Below, piece after piece: positions 17,920 to 25,502 of a DNA stretch of 64,000 nt (position 1 is the first letter of the stretch; every line of letters starts with the position of its first letter). This stretch comes from Neobacillus sp. FSL H8-0543 (GTDB taxonomy: Bacteria > Bacillota > Bacilli > Bacillales > Cytobacillaceae), in contig NZ_CP151943.1 of NCBI RefSeq assembly GCF_038592905.1, forward strand, positions 2,048,501 through 2,112,500, written 5' to 3'. A program made the translations under genes and the position numbers. Under the pieces are notes generated by a model. It saw nothing but the letters and a program-made list of their open reading frames with translations. It ran no database searches and was not told the origin of the DNA.

Positions 17920-18430
17920 TCACCTTATCCTAGTTCCGTACCAATCATCATCCAGCTCTTTCAGTTCAAAATTAACATTTTTATCAAAATACAATTTCAC
18001 AACCCCATCCCGACTTTGGCAGTACACGATATGATAGGTGTCCCCATACGCTTGTTCCCAATCAAATAGGAAAGCTGATGAGGATTTTTCCATCACTTTC
18101 AGCATACCTAAGATGATCTAGTTTATCCCCTGATAATTCATTAATCTGCTCAATCCTGTCCCGCAAACTCGCACTCACTTCATCATGAAACTGGTCAGGA
18201 GCAGCGTTACCACCATTTCTGTAAAGGAAGATATCCCCAGAATTACTCTGGGACCCCAGTTTGCTATCCTCAATACTCTCGACTTCATCCTTCACAGCTT
18301 CAAACAGCTCACGCTGATCTTCAAAAACCTGATAATATTCAACTGTGGATTTCATATAAGTTATTACCGACCACATGGCTATAAAGACCACTAGAACAGC
18401 AATGCTGAACCCGATGATTTTCCTTCGCAT
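17920..18430 (-). pseudogene. Membrane-anchored small protein, frameshifted
   Basis: Two overlapping minus-strand frames join into one gene. The first encodes MRRKIIGF, a membrane segment (about residues 5-25) and an outside domain as far as DGKILISFP (stop at 18062). The next frame continues with FDWEQAYGDTYHIVYCQ and ends at 17920 (TGTRIR). Removing one C from the CC near 18074 restores a continuous reading (ISFLFDWEQ) of about 169 residues. ATG at 18430 with GGAAGGTG upstream. Either a real loss-of-function frameshift or a sequencing error. Function unknown. Confidence 0.65.
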
Positions 18431-18561
18431 AGTTTTTCACCTTCCTGAAAAAATGGAATGAGAGTTACCTGAGTGAGTGTACCACTGAATGGGAGTCAGT
18501 CCCCCGCTGAATGAAAGTGGAAAAGAGTATCTGGAATATTGTGCTCGTTTACATTTATAGT

Positions 18562-19743
18562 TTATGTATTTTTCTTGGATGTAGGTTCCCACCAATCAAC
18601 TTCATCAAGTATGGAATCAAATTTAAGCAACTCAAAATCACGTGTTGAATAAAAATAATCACTTTCATCAATCGCAAAGATTTTGTTTAAATCATGGTCA
18701 TCTACTAAATAGCTATCTCTTACTGTTGCTATCAAAGGAATTGGTAAAAGGGGGTTAGCATCATACATTGGATCATATATCTTTATATATGATTTATTTG
18801 AAAGATAGATATTTCCGTATCCACCCCTAAACAAGATACCTTCCTTGCAATAATAAGATTCATCAACACTCTTATAAACGATGTTTTCGTCTTCATCTAC
18901 AATATAAGATGGTGAAAAATACTGATTCGTTTTTATAGAAATAGAATCACCTTTGTATTCATAAGAATATTGGATTTTTTCGTTTGGATAATTGATAACC
19001 GTCATAACTCTTCTGTTAAGAGAGTCATAACTGTGTTCTAGTGTATATTTGTTATCATTTGTTTTCCTTATTAAATTCCCTAAATGATCATAACTATGCT
19101 CAACTTTTTGAACTGTGTTACCTTTCAACGTAGTATGTCTATATATAATCTTATTATCATCATTGAATTTTCTAATTTCCTGCCAACCAGATGTCGCTTC
19201 TATATGAACTTCCTTTCGTTCATCATCGTACTTAAAATATAGTTTCTTCTTTTCTTCCTTAGTTTTGGATTTAAGGGTATATTCAATAGAATGTAATCTT
19301 CCATTTTCGTAGTTATAATTTAATATATTCGTGCGATTGCGTGTTAAAATTTCTTGAGAACTGAGCAAATTTTCATTATATAATTGTTTAACTATTAACT
19401 TACTATCACTAAGGTTTTCGCCAGTAAAATACAATTTTAAATTTCCATTCAAATCATATAAATAAGTATGTTTTTTATGAGTACTGAATTCATCCGATGT
19501 CGGTTCATTTATGTACTCACTAAATTCAATGAGATTATCATTTTCATCGAATTTTAAGTTTGTTCTCTTCGCACCCATGTCATTGTAATATTCAATTAAT
19601 CTCCCTTTGGAATCAAATTTGAATTTTATATCATGATTATTGAATGCTTCTTCAAAAGTCCATTCTGTGTATACCATTTTACCTTGTAATGTTTTGTATT
19701 CACTTGAATGCTTTTCCTTAATTATTTCTCTAAACCATTTCAT
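18562..19743 (-). CDS. YD-repeat (RHS-like) protein, unknown role
   Basis: A 393-residue soluble protein with degenerate YD repeats: FDSKGRLIEYY, FDENDNLIEF, YDLNGNLKLYF, YDHLGNLIRKT, YDSLNRRVMTV. These beta-hairpin repeats form shells around toxins in RHS proteins, but here there is no signal peptide, no RHS core motif and no toxin tail. The last third (VDEDENIVYKS onward) is not repeat-like. ATG start with AAAGGAGA upstream. It lies downstream of a WHH-motif nuclease on the same strand, separated by a strong hairpin. It could be an accessory or immunity-like partner; I cannot show this. Confidence 0.7.
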   Translation of the reverse strand: MKWFREIIKEKHSSEYKTLQGKMVYTEWTFEEAFNNHDIKFKFDSKGRLIEYYNDMGAKRTNLKFDENDNLIEFSEYINEPTSDEFSTHKKHTYLYDLNGNLKLYFTGENLSDSKLIVKQLYNENLLSSQEILTRNRTNILNYNYENGRLHSIEYTLKSKTKEEKKKLYFKYDDERKEVHIEATSGWQEIRKFNDDNKIIYRHTTLKGNTVQKVEHSYDHLGNLIRKTNDNKYTLEHSYDSLNRRVMTVINYPNEKIQYSYEYKGDSISIKTNQYFSPSYIVDEDENIVYKSVDESYYCKEGILFRGGYGNIYLSNKSYIKIYDPMYDANPLLPIPLIATVRDSYLVDDHDLNKIFAIDESDYFYSTRDFELLKFDSILDEVDWWEPTSKKNT

Positions 19744-19943
19744 ATTGATTCTCCTTTAGGATTAAATAGTTTCAATACTATTTATATCGACTAAAATGGA
19801 TTTGTTGTTTAAATTTTTGCAATTTATTACAAATAACTAATACCTGCCACTAGATTATATTTCGTCCTAAATTTTAGAAATTCCTCTTTAATTAACCTGG
19901 CGTTAATACAATATGAGTGGGGTTCTGACCCGAAAATCCGGAA

Positions 19944-19986
19944 AGAAGTTAAACATCTACATACAGTAGGTGTTTAACTTCTTTTT
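19944..19986. terminator. Strong bidirectional hairpin
   Basis: Stem GAAGTTAAACA.CTAC / GTAG.TGTTTAACTTC followed by TTTTTT on the plus strand and CTTTCC on the minus strand. It separates the WHH gene from the YD-repeat gene. Confidence 0.65.
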
Positions 19987-20032
19987 TCACAACATGGACT
20001 TTGTCAGTGGTATCAGAACCGCCCCTGGATCA

Positions 20033-20929
20033 CTATCGATAATCACTTCCCCCACCCCAAATAGAGCGGCCACCAGTATGTCCGGTTTGGTCATGTGTTT
20101 CTTCATCTACGAGCTGTAGGACACCTGGCTGTTCATGATGATGCCAAGTAAACCCTTCCGGTGTTCGACTGTTTAAAAGTGCTTGGACATCGTCTTGTGA
20201 TAAACCTAGTTCACGAGCAAGACCCCCACTTTCTTGAATCGCTTGGTACAAGGTTTCATTGGCAACGTTAAATTGGACGGAATCACTTTCTAAATATAAA
20301 TCTTCAGCAAGTACGACAGAAAACTCTGAATCAAAGACAGGAAACGTTCCTTCTAGTAAATCACCGTTTGGTAACTCGACCGTGTTTTCTACAAAGGCCA
20401 CTCCTGTAACAGGATGGTCATAACCGCTTAAATCAACATTCCTAGTATTCATTTCCTCGGCCTCGGCTACATCAGCTCCATCCAGTAAATCTACTACACC
20501 GATTGCAAGACTTGAAACAGCCACCACTTTACCAAGATTTTTCAGCCCATTCAATCCTTGCTTCCTATCTCCACTTCTAAAGCCTTTATATGCACTTCCA
20601 GCATTTTTAGCCGTATAAGAAATCGCTGAACCAATTCCCTGGATAGTCCGCCCAGTCGAATCCTTTAGATCATTTAGTCCCTGCTGTTTATTATGATCTT
20701 CTTTTTTAATGAGGCCATAGGTCCCTTGTACGACCCCATCTATAAATTGCCCTGCATTGTCCAAAGAGATTTTTGAAGCGGATTTAACACTTTCTCCGAC
20801 TTCCTCTATCCATTCCCCGGTTTCCTTTGATTTGCTTCCCACAACTTTGCCTGTTAACTTTACTGTGCCCCCTATTAGCTCGCCTCCAACCGTTCCCAAG
20901 CCTTTTCCTATTGAACGAAATATGCCCAT
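20033..20929 (-). CDS. WHH-motif (HNH superfamily) nuclease/toxin-like protein
   Basis: 298 residues in two parts. The N-terminal 150 are Gly/Lys/Ser-rich and amphipathic (GTVGGELIGGTVKLTGKVVG, LDNAGQFIDGVVQGTYG), ending in a hydrophobic VVAVSSLAIGVVDLL. The C-terminal 60 carry the WHH signature of polymorphic-toxin nucleases: TPEGFTWHHHEQPG, LQLVDEETHD, then TGHTGG and SIWGGG, the His/His pair and distal His being the expected metal and catalytic residues. The start at 20929 is chosen because GGGGG lies 6 bases upstream. No LXG, WXG100 or signal peptide is present and no SMI1-type immunity gene is adjacent, so the delivery route and partner are open. Confidence 0.75.
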   Translation of the reverse strand: MGIFRSIGKGLGTVGGELIGGTVKLTGKVVGSKSKETGEWIEEVGESVKSASKISLDNAGQFIDGVVQGTYGLIKKEDHNKQQGLNDLKDSTGRTIQGIGSAISYTAKNAGSAYKGFRSGDRKQGLNGLKNLGKVVAVSSLAIGVVDLLDGADVAEAEEMNTRNVDLSGYDHPVTGVAFVENTVELPNGDLLEGTFPVFDSEFSVVLAEDLYLESDSVQFNVANETLYQAIQESGGLARELGLSQDDVQALLNSRTPEGFTWHHHEQPGVLQLVDEETHDQTGHTGGRSIWGGGSDYR

Positions 20930-20997
20930 TTCCATCCCCCTATTACATTAAACAGCGGAAACCACCAGAACCTTCCACATTAGCTGCCACACCATAT

Positions 20998-21552
20998 TCA
21001 TCCCATTGTTCTACTATCCCCTTTATTACTTTCGTTTTCCTGTAGCATCCAATTCATTAGCTGCTTTCGATCAACTAACCTAACCTTATTTGAACTAGCT
21101 AGTTTTTTAGCTTGTTCGGTAAAAAAGCTATTAGTAATCACCCAGCACTCATCTGATTTGTAATGGCTTTTTGCTGTTGCTATTTCTTGTACAGCTTTTA
21201 CTCCAACATTTTTCTTATATCTTTTTGCTTGAACAATAATTTTCTTACCTTTTGTTGATAAAATTAGGTCCGCCCCATAGTCGCCACTTTCTGGTGTTAA
21301 TTGTACATAGTAGCCTTTTGCTTTTAATAAAGCCTGAAGAAATTCTTCAAACATCCGGCCTGACATTTTATCAACTTCTAAAATACCTGACTTTCTTAGT
21401 TTTTGTTCCCTCAGCACATTAACTATCAATGCAAATAATAGGGAGCCTCCAAAAAATACCATTATCCCTAAAGTTACTAAAGGTTCAGCCGTTAACATAG
21501 ACCATAGTAAGTCTAATCCCATCTTAAATGCATCAAAGAAATCCATTCCCAT
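20998..21552 (-). CDS. Membrane-anchored Mrr-type restriction endonuclease-like protein
   Basis: 184 residues: two N-terminal hydrophobic segments (about 10-30 and 30-48), then an Mrr_cat (PD-(D/E)XK) domain. Motifs seen: SGRMFEEFLQALLKAKGYYV (helix with conserved Glu), SGDYGADLIL (catalytic Asp), KIIVQAKRYKK (QxK), VQEIATAKSHYKSDECWVIT, FFTEQAKKLA. The family includes the methyl-directed Mrr and many membrane-tethered nucleases of unknown target. ATG at 21552 with AGGAG 9 bases upstream. It is upstream of the WHH gene on the same strand (68 bp gap), perhaps co-transcribed. Confidence 0.85.
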   Translation of the reverse strand: MGMDFFDAFKMGLDLLWSMLTAEPLVTLGIMVFFGGSLLFALIVNVLREQKLRKSGILEVDKMSGRMFEEFLQALLKAKGYYVQLTPESGDYGADLILSTKGKKIIVQAKRYKKNVGVKAVQEIATAKSHYKSDECWVITNSFFTEQAKKLASSNKVRLVDRKQLMNWMLQENESNKGDSRTMG

Positions 21553-21662
21553 AACACTCTACTCCTATTAATCTATTATCCGTAAAAACCCAATACTTTA
21601 CATTTTTTATTATATCAAACTATTCATCACTACCCTTCAAAACTTTAAAAAGCAATAAAATA

Positions 21663-21711
21663 ACCCACCAAGTTGCTGTATTGAAAACAATACGCTAACA
21701 CAGTGGGTTGC
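21663..21711. other. Branched inverted repeat upstream of the Mrr-like gene
   Basis: Outer arms AACCCAC / GTGGGTT enclose an inner GTATTG AAAA CAATAC stem. There is no T-tract. It could be a structured element or decayed terminator. Confidence 0.35.
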
Positions 21712-21788
21712 TCTACTTTCTCATATTCACTTTTTCTTTTTTATTGATAAGTGAAGAAAAAGGACAGGTGTTATTCATTAGAATGTGG

Positions 21789-22576
21789 ACTGGTTCATCC
21801 ATTTGCTTAGAATTTCTAAACCACTTATCACCCATTATTACAAAACTGTCTCTCGACAAACTTCTCTCCTCAAAAATCACCCAAACCCCTCTATAACAGC
21901 AAAAACAGCAAAACCAATTAAACGTTTGATTAGTGTAAAATCTACTAACTAATCGTTTGATTAAATCTGGTCATAACCCTTTTATTAAAACGAACACAGC
22001 AAGTTTGTTAGGCAAATTTCTGTCGATAATAGGTCTCAGCCTTCGACAACTATCTTCAAAATTTATCTATAAAAACTAGGAACCTACAAAAACCAATACA
22101 TTTTGATACTACACAAACGATTGATTAAAACTACCTCAACCCCCGATAAATAAAGAATTTCTATTATGATAATGCGTCGAAACCTGTCGACCGTGATACA
22201 CAGAGATCCACAACCTGCTCTTAAATTTACGATTGGTTAAAACTGCTGGATAAGGATGGCGATCTCATGTTCTACTCCGTCTAACCTTCATAAAGCACAA
22301 TAGGCAACCCATCGGGATCTGCAAAAAAGGTAAACCTCCTCTCGGTATATGGGTCAATTTGTATCCCTTCAACCTCTATCCGTTAGCCGTCAAATGCCGC
22401 ACAGCCTCATCCATATCCTCTACCGCAAACGCCAAATGCCGTAAGCCAGCTGCCTCCGGACATCTTCTATCTATCTATAAACCTATAAATCTTCGACAAA
22501 TTCCGGGTTGTGACTGACACCAAAATTCAGCTATTCATCCACCATAGTAACTGGAAATTCCCTGGATGGTGCCTGT
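21789..22576 (+). repeat. Dispersed AT-rich repeat, copy C (interrupted)
   Basis: The core runs from CTGGTTCATCCATT through TAATCGTTTGATTAAATC to GCGTCGAAACCTGTC (about 22190); the distal end GGAAATTCCCTGGATGG is found only at about 22552-22576. About 360 bases, including a decayed VOC gene, separate the two. Confidence 0.8.
22281..22463 (-). pseudogene. VOC/glyoxalase-family gene remnant
   Basis: The minus strand reads GLRHLAFAVEDMDEAVRHLTAN and, after a small deletion or frameshift, VEGIQIDPYTERRFTFF and ADPDGLPIVLYEG before a TAG. These are the two C-terminal strands of VOC metalloenzymes (lactoylglutathione lyase-like), with the metal-binding Glu region at the end. The N-terminal half is absent. 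It lies inside repeat copy C. Confidence 0.7.
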
Positions 22577-22592
22577 GAATTGCCCCCCTGGT

Positions 22593-22946
22593 CTAAAATG
22601 CATAATTAAATAACCCAAAATATAATGGGCCGAGTAAGAATATTAAGGGGATTACGAAAATCAGCAGTTTAATGGATTGAGTTTCAGCTTCATATCTTGT
22701 TTCTTCATTGAACTTTTTAAAACTAAGGATTACATCCCAAAATAAACCACATACAAATACAATTTTCCATACAAGCGGAGTAAGAATTTGATTATCCGTA
22801 ACATAACCAAATAAACCTATCCAAGTAATAAATGAAAATACAAAATCTAATTTACCCAGGTACGTTTTATTACCTCCATTTATAAGCATTCCGATCGAAG
22901 CAATTGCTAGAATCCCTAAGTAGCAAAACCAAAGAATATCCCTCAT
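22593..22946 (-). CDS. Small multi-spanning membrane protein, unknown
   Basis: 117 residues with about four hydrophobic segments (starting MRDILWFCYLGIL; later FSFITWIGLFGYV, IVFVCGLFWDVIL, LLIFVIPLIFLLG). No family recognised. The ATG at 22946 is chosen because AAAGGAGAGCAGGGGG precedes it; the longer reading starting at 23075 has no ribosome site. It lies between repeat copy C and the 52-bp tandem array. Confidence 0.65.
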   Translation of the reverse strand: MRDILWFCYLGILAIASIGMLINGGNKTYLGKLDFVFSFITWIGLFGYVTDNQILTPLVWKIVFVCGLFWDVILSFKKFNEETRYEAETQSIKLLIFVIPLIFLLGPLYFGLFNYAF

Positions 22947-23141
22947 AATCCCCCTGCTCTCCTTTATATTTTTACATATTATACCAAAAATAAGATAATA
23001 AGAATAACCTCTTAGTAGTATTACAACTAAAATAACGAGAAGCGGCAATGAAGGGATTATCACCAACAAACACAACTAACCACAGGTAACGAGGGTAGTT
23101 AAGCCCCCATTTTCATCAACAGAAACCTTCACCTGATTCAT

Positions 23142-23973
23142 CAATATGAACCTCTCTTAGTTACCTCTCCGACTGCTATCACCGAAGGTCGGGCACTATG
23201 AACCCCTCTTAGTTACCGCTCCGACTACTTTTTCTGAAGTTCGGGCACTATGAACCCCTCTTAGTTACCAATCCGACTGCTTTTTCTGAAGGTCGGTCAC
23301 TATGAACCCCTCTTAGTTACCAATCCGACTGCTTTTTCTGAAGTTCGGGCACTATGAACCCCTCTTAGTTACCAATCCGACTGCTTTTTCCGAAGTTCGG
23401 GCACTATGAACCTCTCTTAGTTACCGCTCCGGCTTCTATCACTGAAGGTAGGGCACTATGAACCTCTCTTAGTTACCTATCCGACTGCTTTTTCTGAAGG
23501 TCGGGCACTATGAACCCCTCTTAGTTACCAATCCGACTGCTTTTTCCGAAGTTCGGGCACTATGAACCTCTCTTAGTTACCGCTCCGGCTTCTATCACTG
23601 AAGGTGGGGCACTATGAACCTCTATTAGTTACCACTCCGGCTTCTATCACCGAAGTTCAAGCACTATGAACCCCTCTTAGTTACCTCTCCGACTACTATC
23701 ACCGAAGGTCGGGCACTATGAACCCCTCTTAGTTACCACTCCGGCTTCTATCACCGAAGTTCGAGCACTATGAACCCCGCTTAGTTACCGCTCCGGCTTC
23801 TATCACCGTAGGTCGGGCACTTTGAAACTCTCTTAGTTACCGCTCCGACTTCTATCACTGAAGTTCGGTCACTATGAGCCTCTATTAGTTACCGCTCCGG
23901 CTTCTTTTTCTGAAGGTCGGGCACTTTGAAACTCTCTTAGTTACCGCTCCGACTGCTTTTTCCGAAGTTTAGT
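23142..23973 (+). repeat. Tandem array: 16 units of exactly 52 bp
   Basis: Sixteen consecutive 52-bp units in perfect register with no indels. Unit landmarks: CACTATGAACC, CTCTTAGTTACC, then a variable CTCCGACT-type arm, TTTTTCT or TATCAC loop, and GAAGTTCGGG. The two arms (CCGAC(TTC) and GAAG(T)TCGG) can pair, so each unit forms a hairpin. Units differ from one another by a few substitutions. The 52-bp period shifts reading frame each unit, so it is not a protein repeat. Confidence 0.9.
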
Positions 23974-24187
23974 CAATTAATTCCTAGTAAAAAATCATAC
24001 TTTCTAATTATTTCATCGTTAATATTCGTCCTGCGTGTGCCGGACCTTTTGGTATGCGGGATATCAAAATAAGATAACTGAAAATTCACTGGATCGTGCC
24101 AGGTCTTTTGTTACATATCGCCTATGTACTTGATATATATTTAACCATATGCTAAATTAAAAGTAGAGCGTTTACAATTAAATAAAT

Positions 24188-24273
24188 GGATTGTTACTGC
24201 ATGGCAGGCAAAACCTAACTTTGTAATTGAATAACAATGGTGTTATTCTTATATACAAATTTGGGGTTTTTTT
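24188..24273 (+). promoter_or_regulatory. RAT antiterminator site overlapping a terminator (antiterminator gene leader)
   Basis: GGATTGTTACTGC and GCAGGCAAAACC (24188-24215) form the ribonucleic antiterminator recognised by BglG/SacY/LicT proteins. It overlaps the 5' arm of a terminator (AAACCTAACTTTGTA / TACAAATTTGGGGTTT then T7). Binding of the antiterminator keeps transcription going into its own gene, so it is autoregulated. Confidence 0.9.
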
Positions 24274-24324
24274 ATGCAAATTTTTAGATAAATATACATT
24301 TCTTAATTAGGGTTGAGGTGTAAA

Positions 24325-25173
24325 ATGAGGATTGAGAAGGTTTTAAATAATAATGTCGTCATGACAACAAATGAAACCAACCAAGAAATGGTCGTTATGG
24401 GCAGAGGACTAGCCTTCCAAAAAAAGGTAGGAAACACGATAGATCCATCTAAAATTGAGAAGACCTTTGTATTAAAAAAGCAAGGTGTATCAGATAAGCT
24501 TGCTAAATTACTCGAAGATACATCTGAACTATACCTGAATATTTCTGCAAAAATCTTGGATTTTGCACATTCTCAACTTCCATATAGCTTGGATGAATAT
24601 TTATACGTTGCGTTAACCGATCATATAAGCTTTGCGATAAGCCGACATAAACAGGGAATTCATTTGAAAAATCCATTGCTTTGGGAGATTCGTAAATACT
24701 ATAAGCAAGAATTCCAAATTGCCTTAAAGGCCCTCGAAATTATTGAAAAAGAAACCGATATTACCCTAGGTGAGGATGAGGCTGCATCGATTGCCCTACA
24801 TTTAGTGAATAGCCAGTTATCTGGTGAAAATATGGCAGCGGCTGTGCAAATTACCGAGATCGTTAATAACATCCTGAACATAGTAAAATACCATTTTACA
24901 ATGGAATTGGATGAAAACTCCGTTAATTATGAACGGTTTTTGACGCACCTACGCTTTTTTGCTATCCGTTCCGCGCGTAAGGAAAAATTGGAGGAAACGG
25001 TGGATCTATTCTTTTTTGAACAGATCCAATTAAAGTATCCTAATGCTTACGCTTGCACTGAGAAGATTGCGGTTTACCTAAATAATCAATTTAATTGGAG
25101 TTTAACTAAGGATGAAGAAGTCTTTTTAACCGTGCATATTCATCGAGTAACAAATCGCCAAAGGTTGAAGTAA
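24325..25173 (+). CDS. licT: BglG/LicT-family transcription antiterminator
   Basis: 282 residues: an N-terminal RNA-binding CAT domain (about 1-55, MRIEKVLNNNVVMT, GRGLAFQKKVGN), then two PTS regulation domains (about 70-170 and 180-280). PRD1 His in DHISFAISRHKQG and EDEAASIALHLVNSQ, PRD2 His in RFLTHLRFFAIR and FLTVHIHRV match the phosphorylation sites used by BglP (inhibitory) and HPr (activating). Start at 24325 (ATG AGG) chosen over an earlier TTG that is part of the ribosome site. It acts on the RATs before itself and before bglP. The symbol is by family resemblance to LicT of the bglPH system. Confidence 0.92.
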   Translation: MRIEKVLNNNVVMTTNETNQEMVVMGRGLAFQKKVGNTIDPSKIEKTFVLKKQGVSDKLAKLLEDTSELYLNISAKILDFAHSQLPYSLDEYLYVALTDHISFAISRHKQGIHLKNPLLWEIRKYYKQEFQIALKALEIIEKETDITLGEDEAASIALHLVNSQLSGENMAAAVQITEIVNNILNIVKYHFTMELDENSVNYERFLTHLRFFAIRSARKEKLEETVDLFFFEQIQLKYPNAYACTEKIAVYLNNQFNWSLTKDEEVFLTVHIHRVTNRQRLK

Positions 25174-25189
25174 ATCCCATTTAAAAACG

Positions 25190-25219
25190 TTGACAACTTA
25201 TGAAAGCGCATGCTAAAGT
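25190..25219 (+). promoter_or_regulatory. bglP promoter with overlapping CcpA (cre) site
   Basis: TTGACA (25190-25195), an 18-bp spacer and TAAAGT (25214-25219). The spacer contains TGAAAGCGCATGCT (25201-25214), a one-mismatch match to the cre consensus TGWAARCGYTWNCW. Catabolite repression of the beta-glucoside genes by steric block is expected. Confidence 0.75.
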
Positions 25220-25254
25220 GTGATTGTAAACTTAAATAATAGAACTTCTGATTA

Positions 25255-25329
25255 GGATTGTTACTGATTTTTCAGGCAAAACCTAAATTGCACCTTCATT
25301 TCATTATGACGTGCAATTTAGGTTTTTTA
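25255..25329 (+). promoter_or_regulatory. RAT antiterminator site overlapping a terminator (bglP leader, first)
   Basis: GGATTGTTACTG and CAGGCAAAACC (25255-25283) match the RAT consensus. The overlapping terminator pairs AAACCTAAATTGCA with TGCAATTTAGGTTT followed by TTTT. Confidence 0.9.
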
Positions 25330-25348
25330 TATTTTAGGAGGTGGATCT

Positions 25349-25417
25349 TTGATCACTATTCAGCAATTTAATAGTAATGTGAAGGAATGTTACCTTACTG
25401 GGCATAACCTGAATTGA
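25349..25417 (+). CDS. Possible 22-residue leader peptide between two terminators
   Basis: TTG start 7 bases after a perfect AGGAGG (25336-25341); the reading begins MITIQQFNSN and ends TGHNLN before TGA. It ends inside the 5' arm of the second bglP-leader terminator, so its translation could affect that hairpin. No homologue is known to me; it may be a relic. Confidence 0.35.
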   Translation: MITIQQFNSNVKECYLTGHNLN

Positions 25418-25466
25418 CTTTGAACACGCTATTTTCGTGTGTTTGAGATCAGTTCAGGTTTTTTAT
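25384..25466 (+). promoter_or_regulatory. Second, degenerate RAT-like/terminator module before bglP
   Basis: GGAATGTTACC and ACTGGGCATAACC are a diverged RAT; the downstream terminator pairs ACCTGAATTGA with TCAGTTCAGGT (inner ACACG/CGTGT) and ends in TTTTTT. It repeats the architecture of the preceding module, so bglP is behind two terminators in series. Confidence 0.65.
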
Positions 25467-25502
25467 TTGATAAAAAACTCTTAAAGAAAGAAGGGTCAAT
25501 AA

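Noticed and set aside
23142..23973. CRISPR array
   Set aside because: The 52-bp units are contiguous near-identical copies with no unique spacers and no cas genes nearby.
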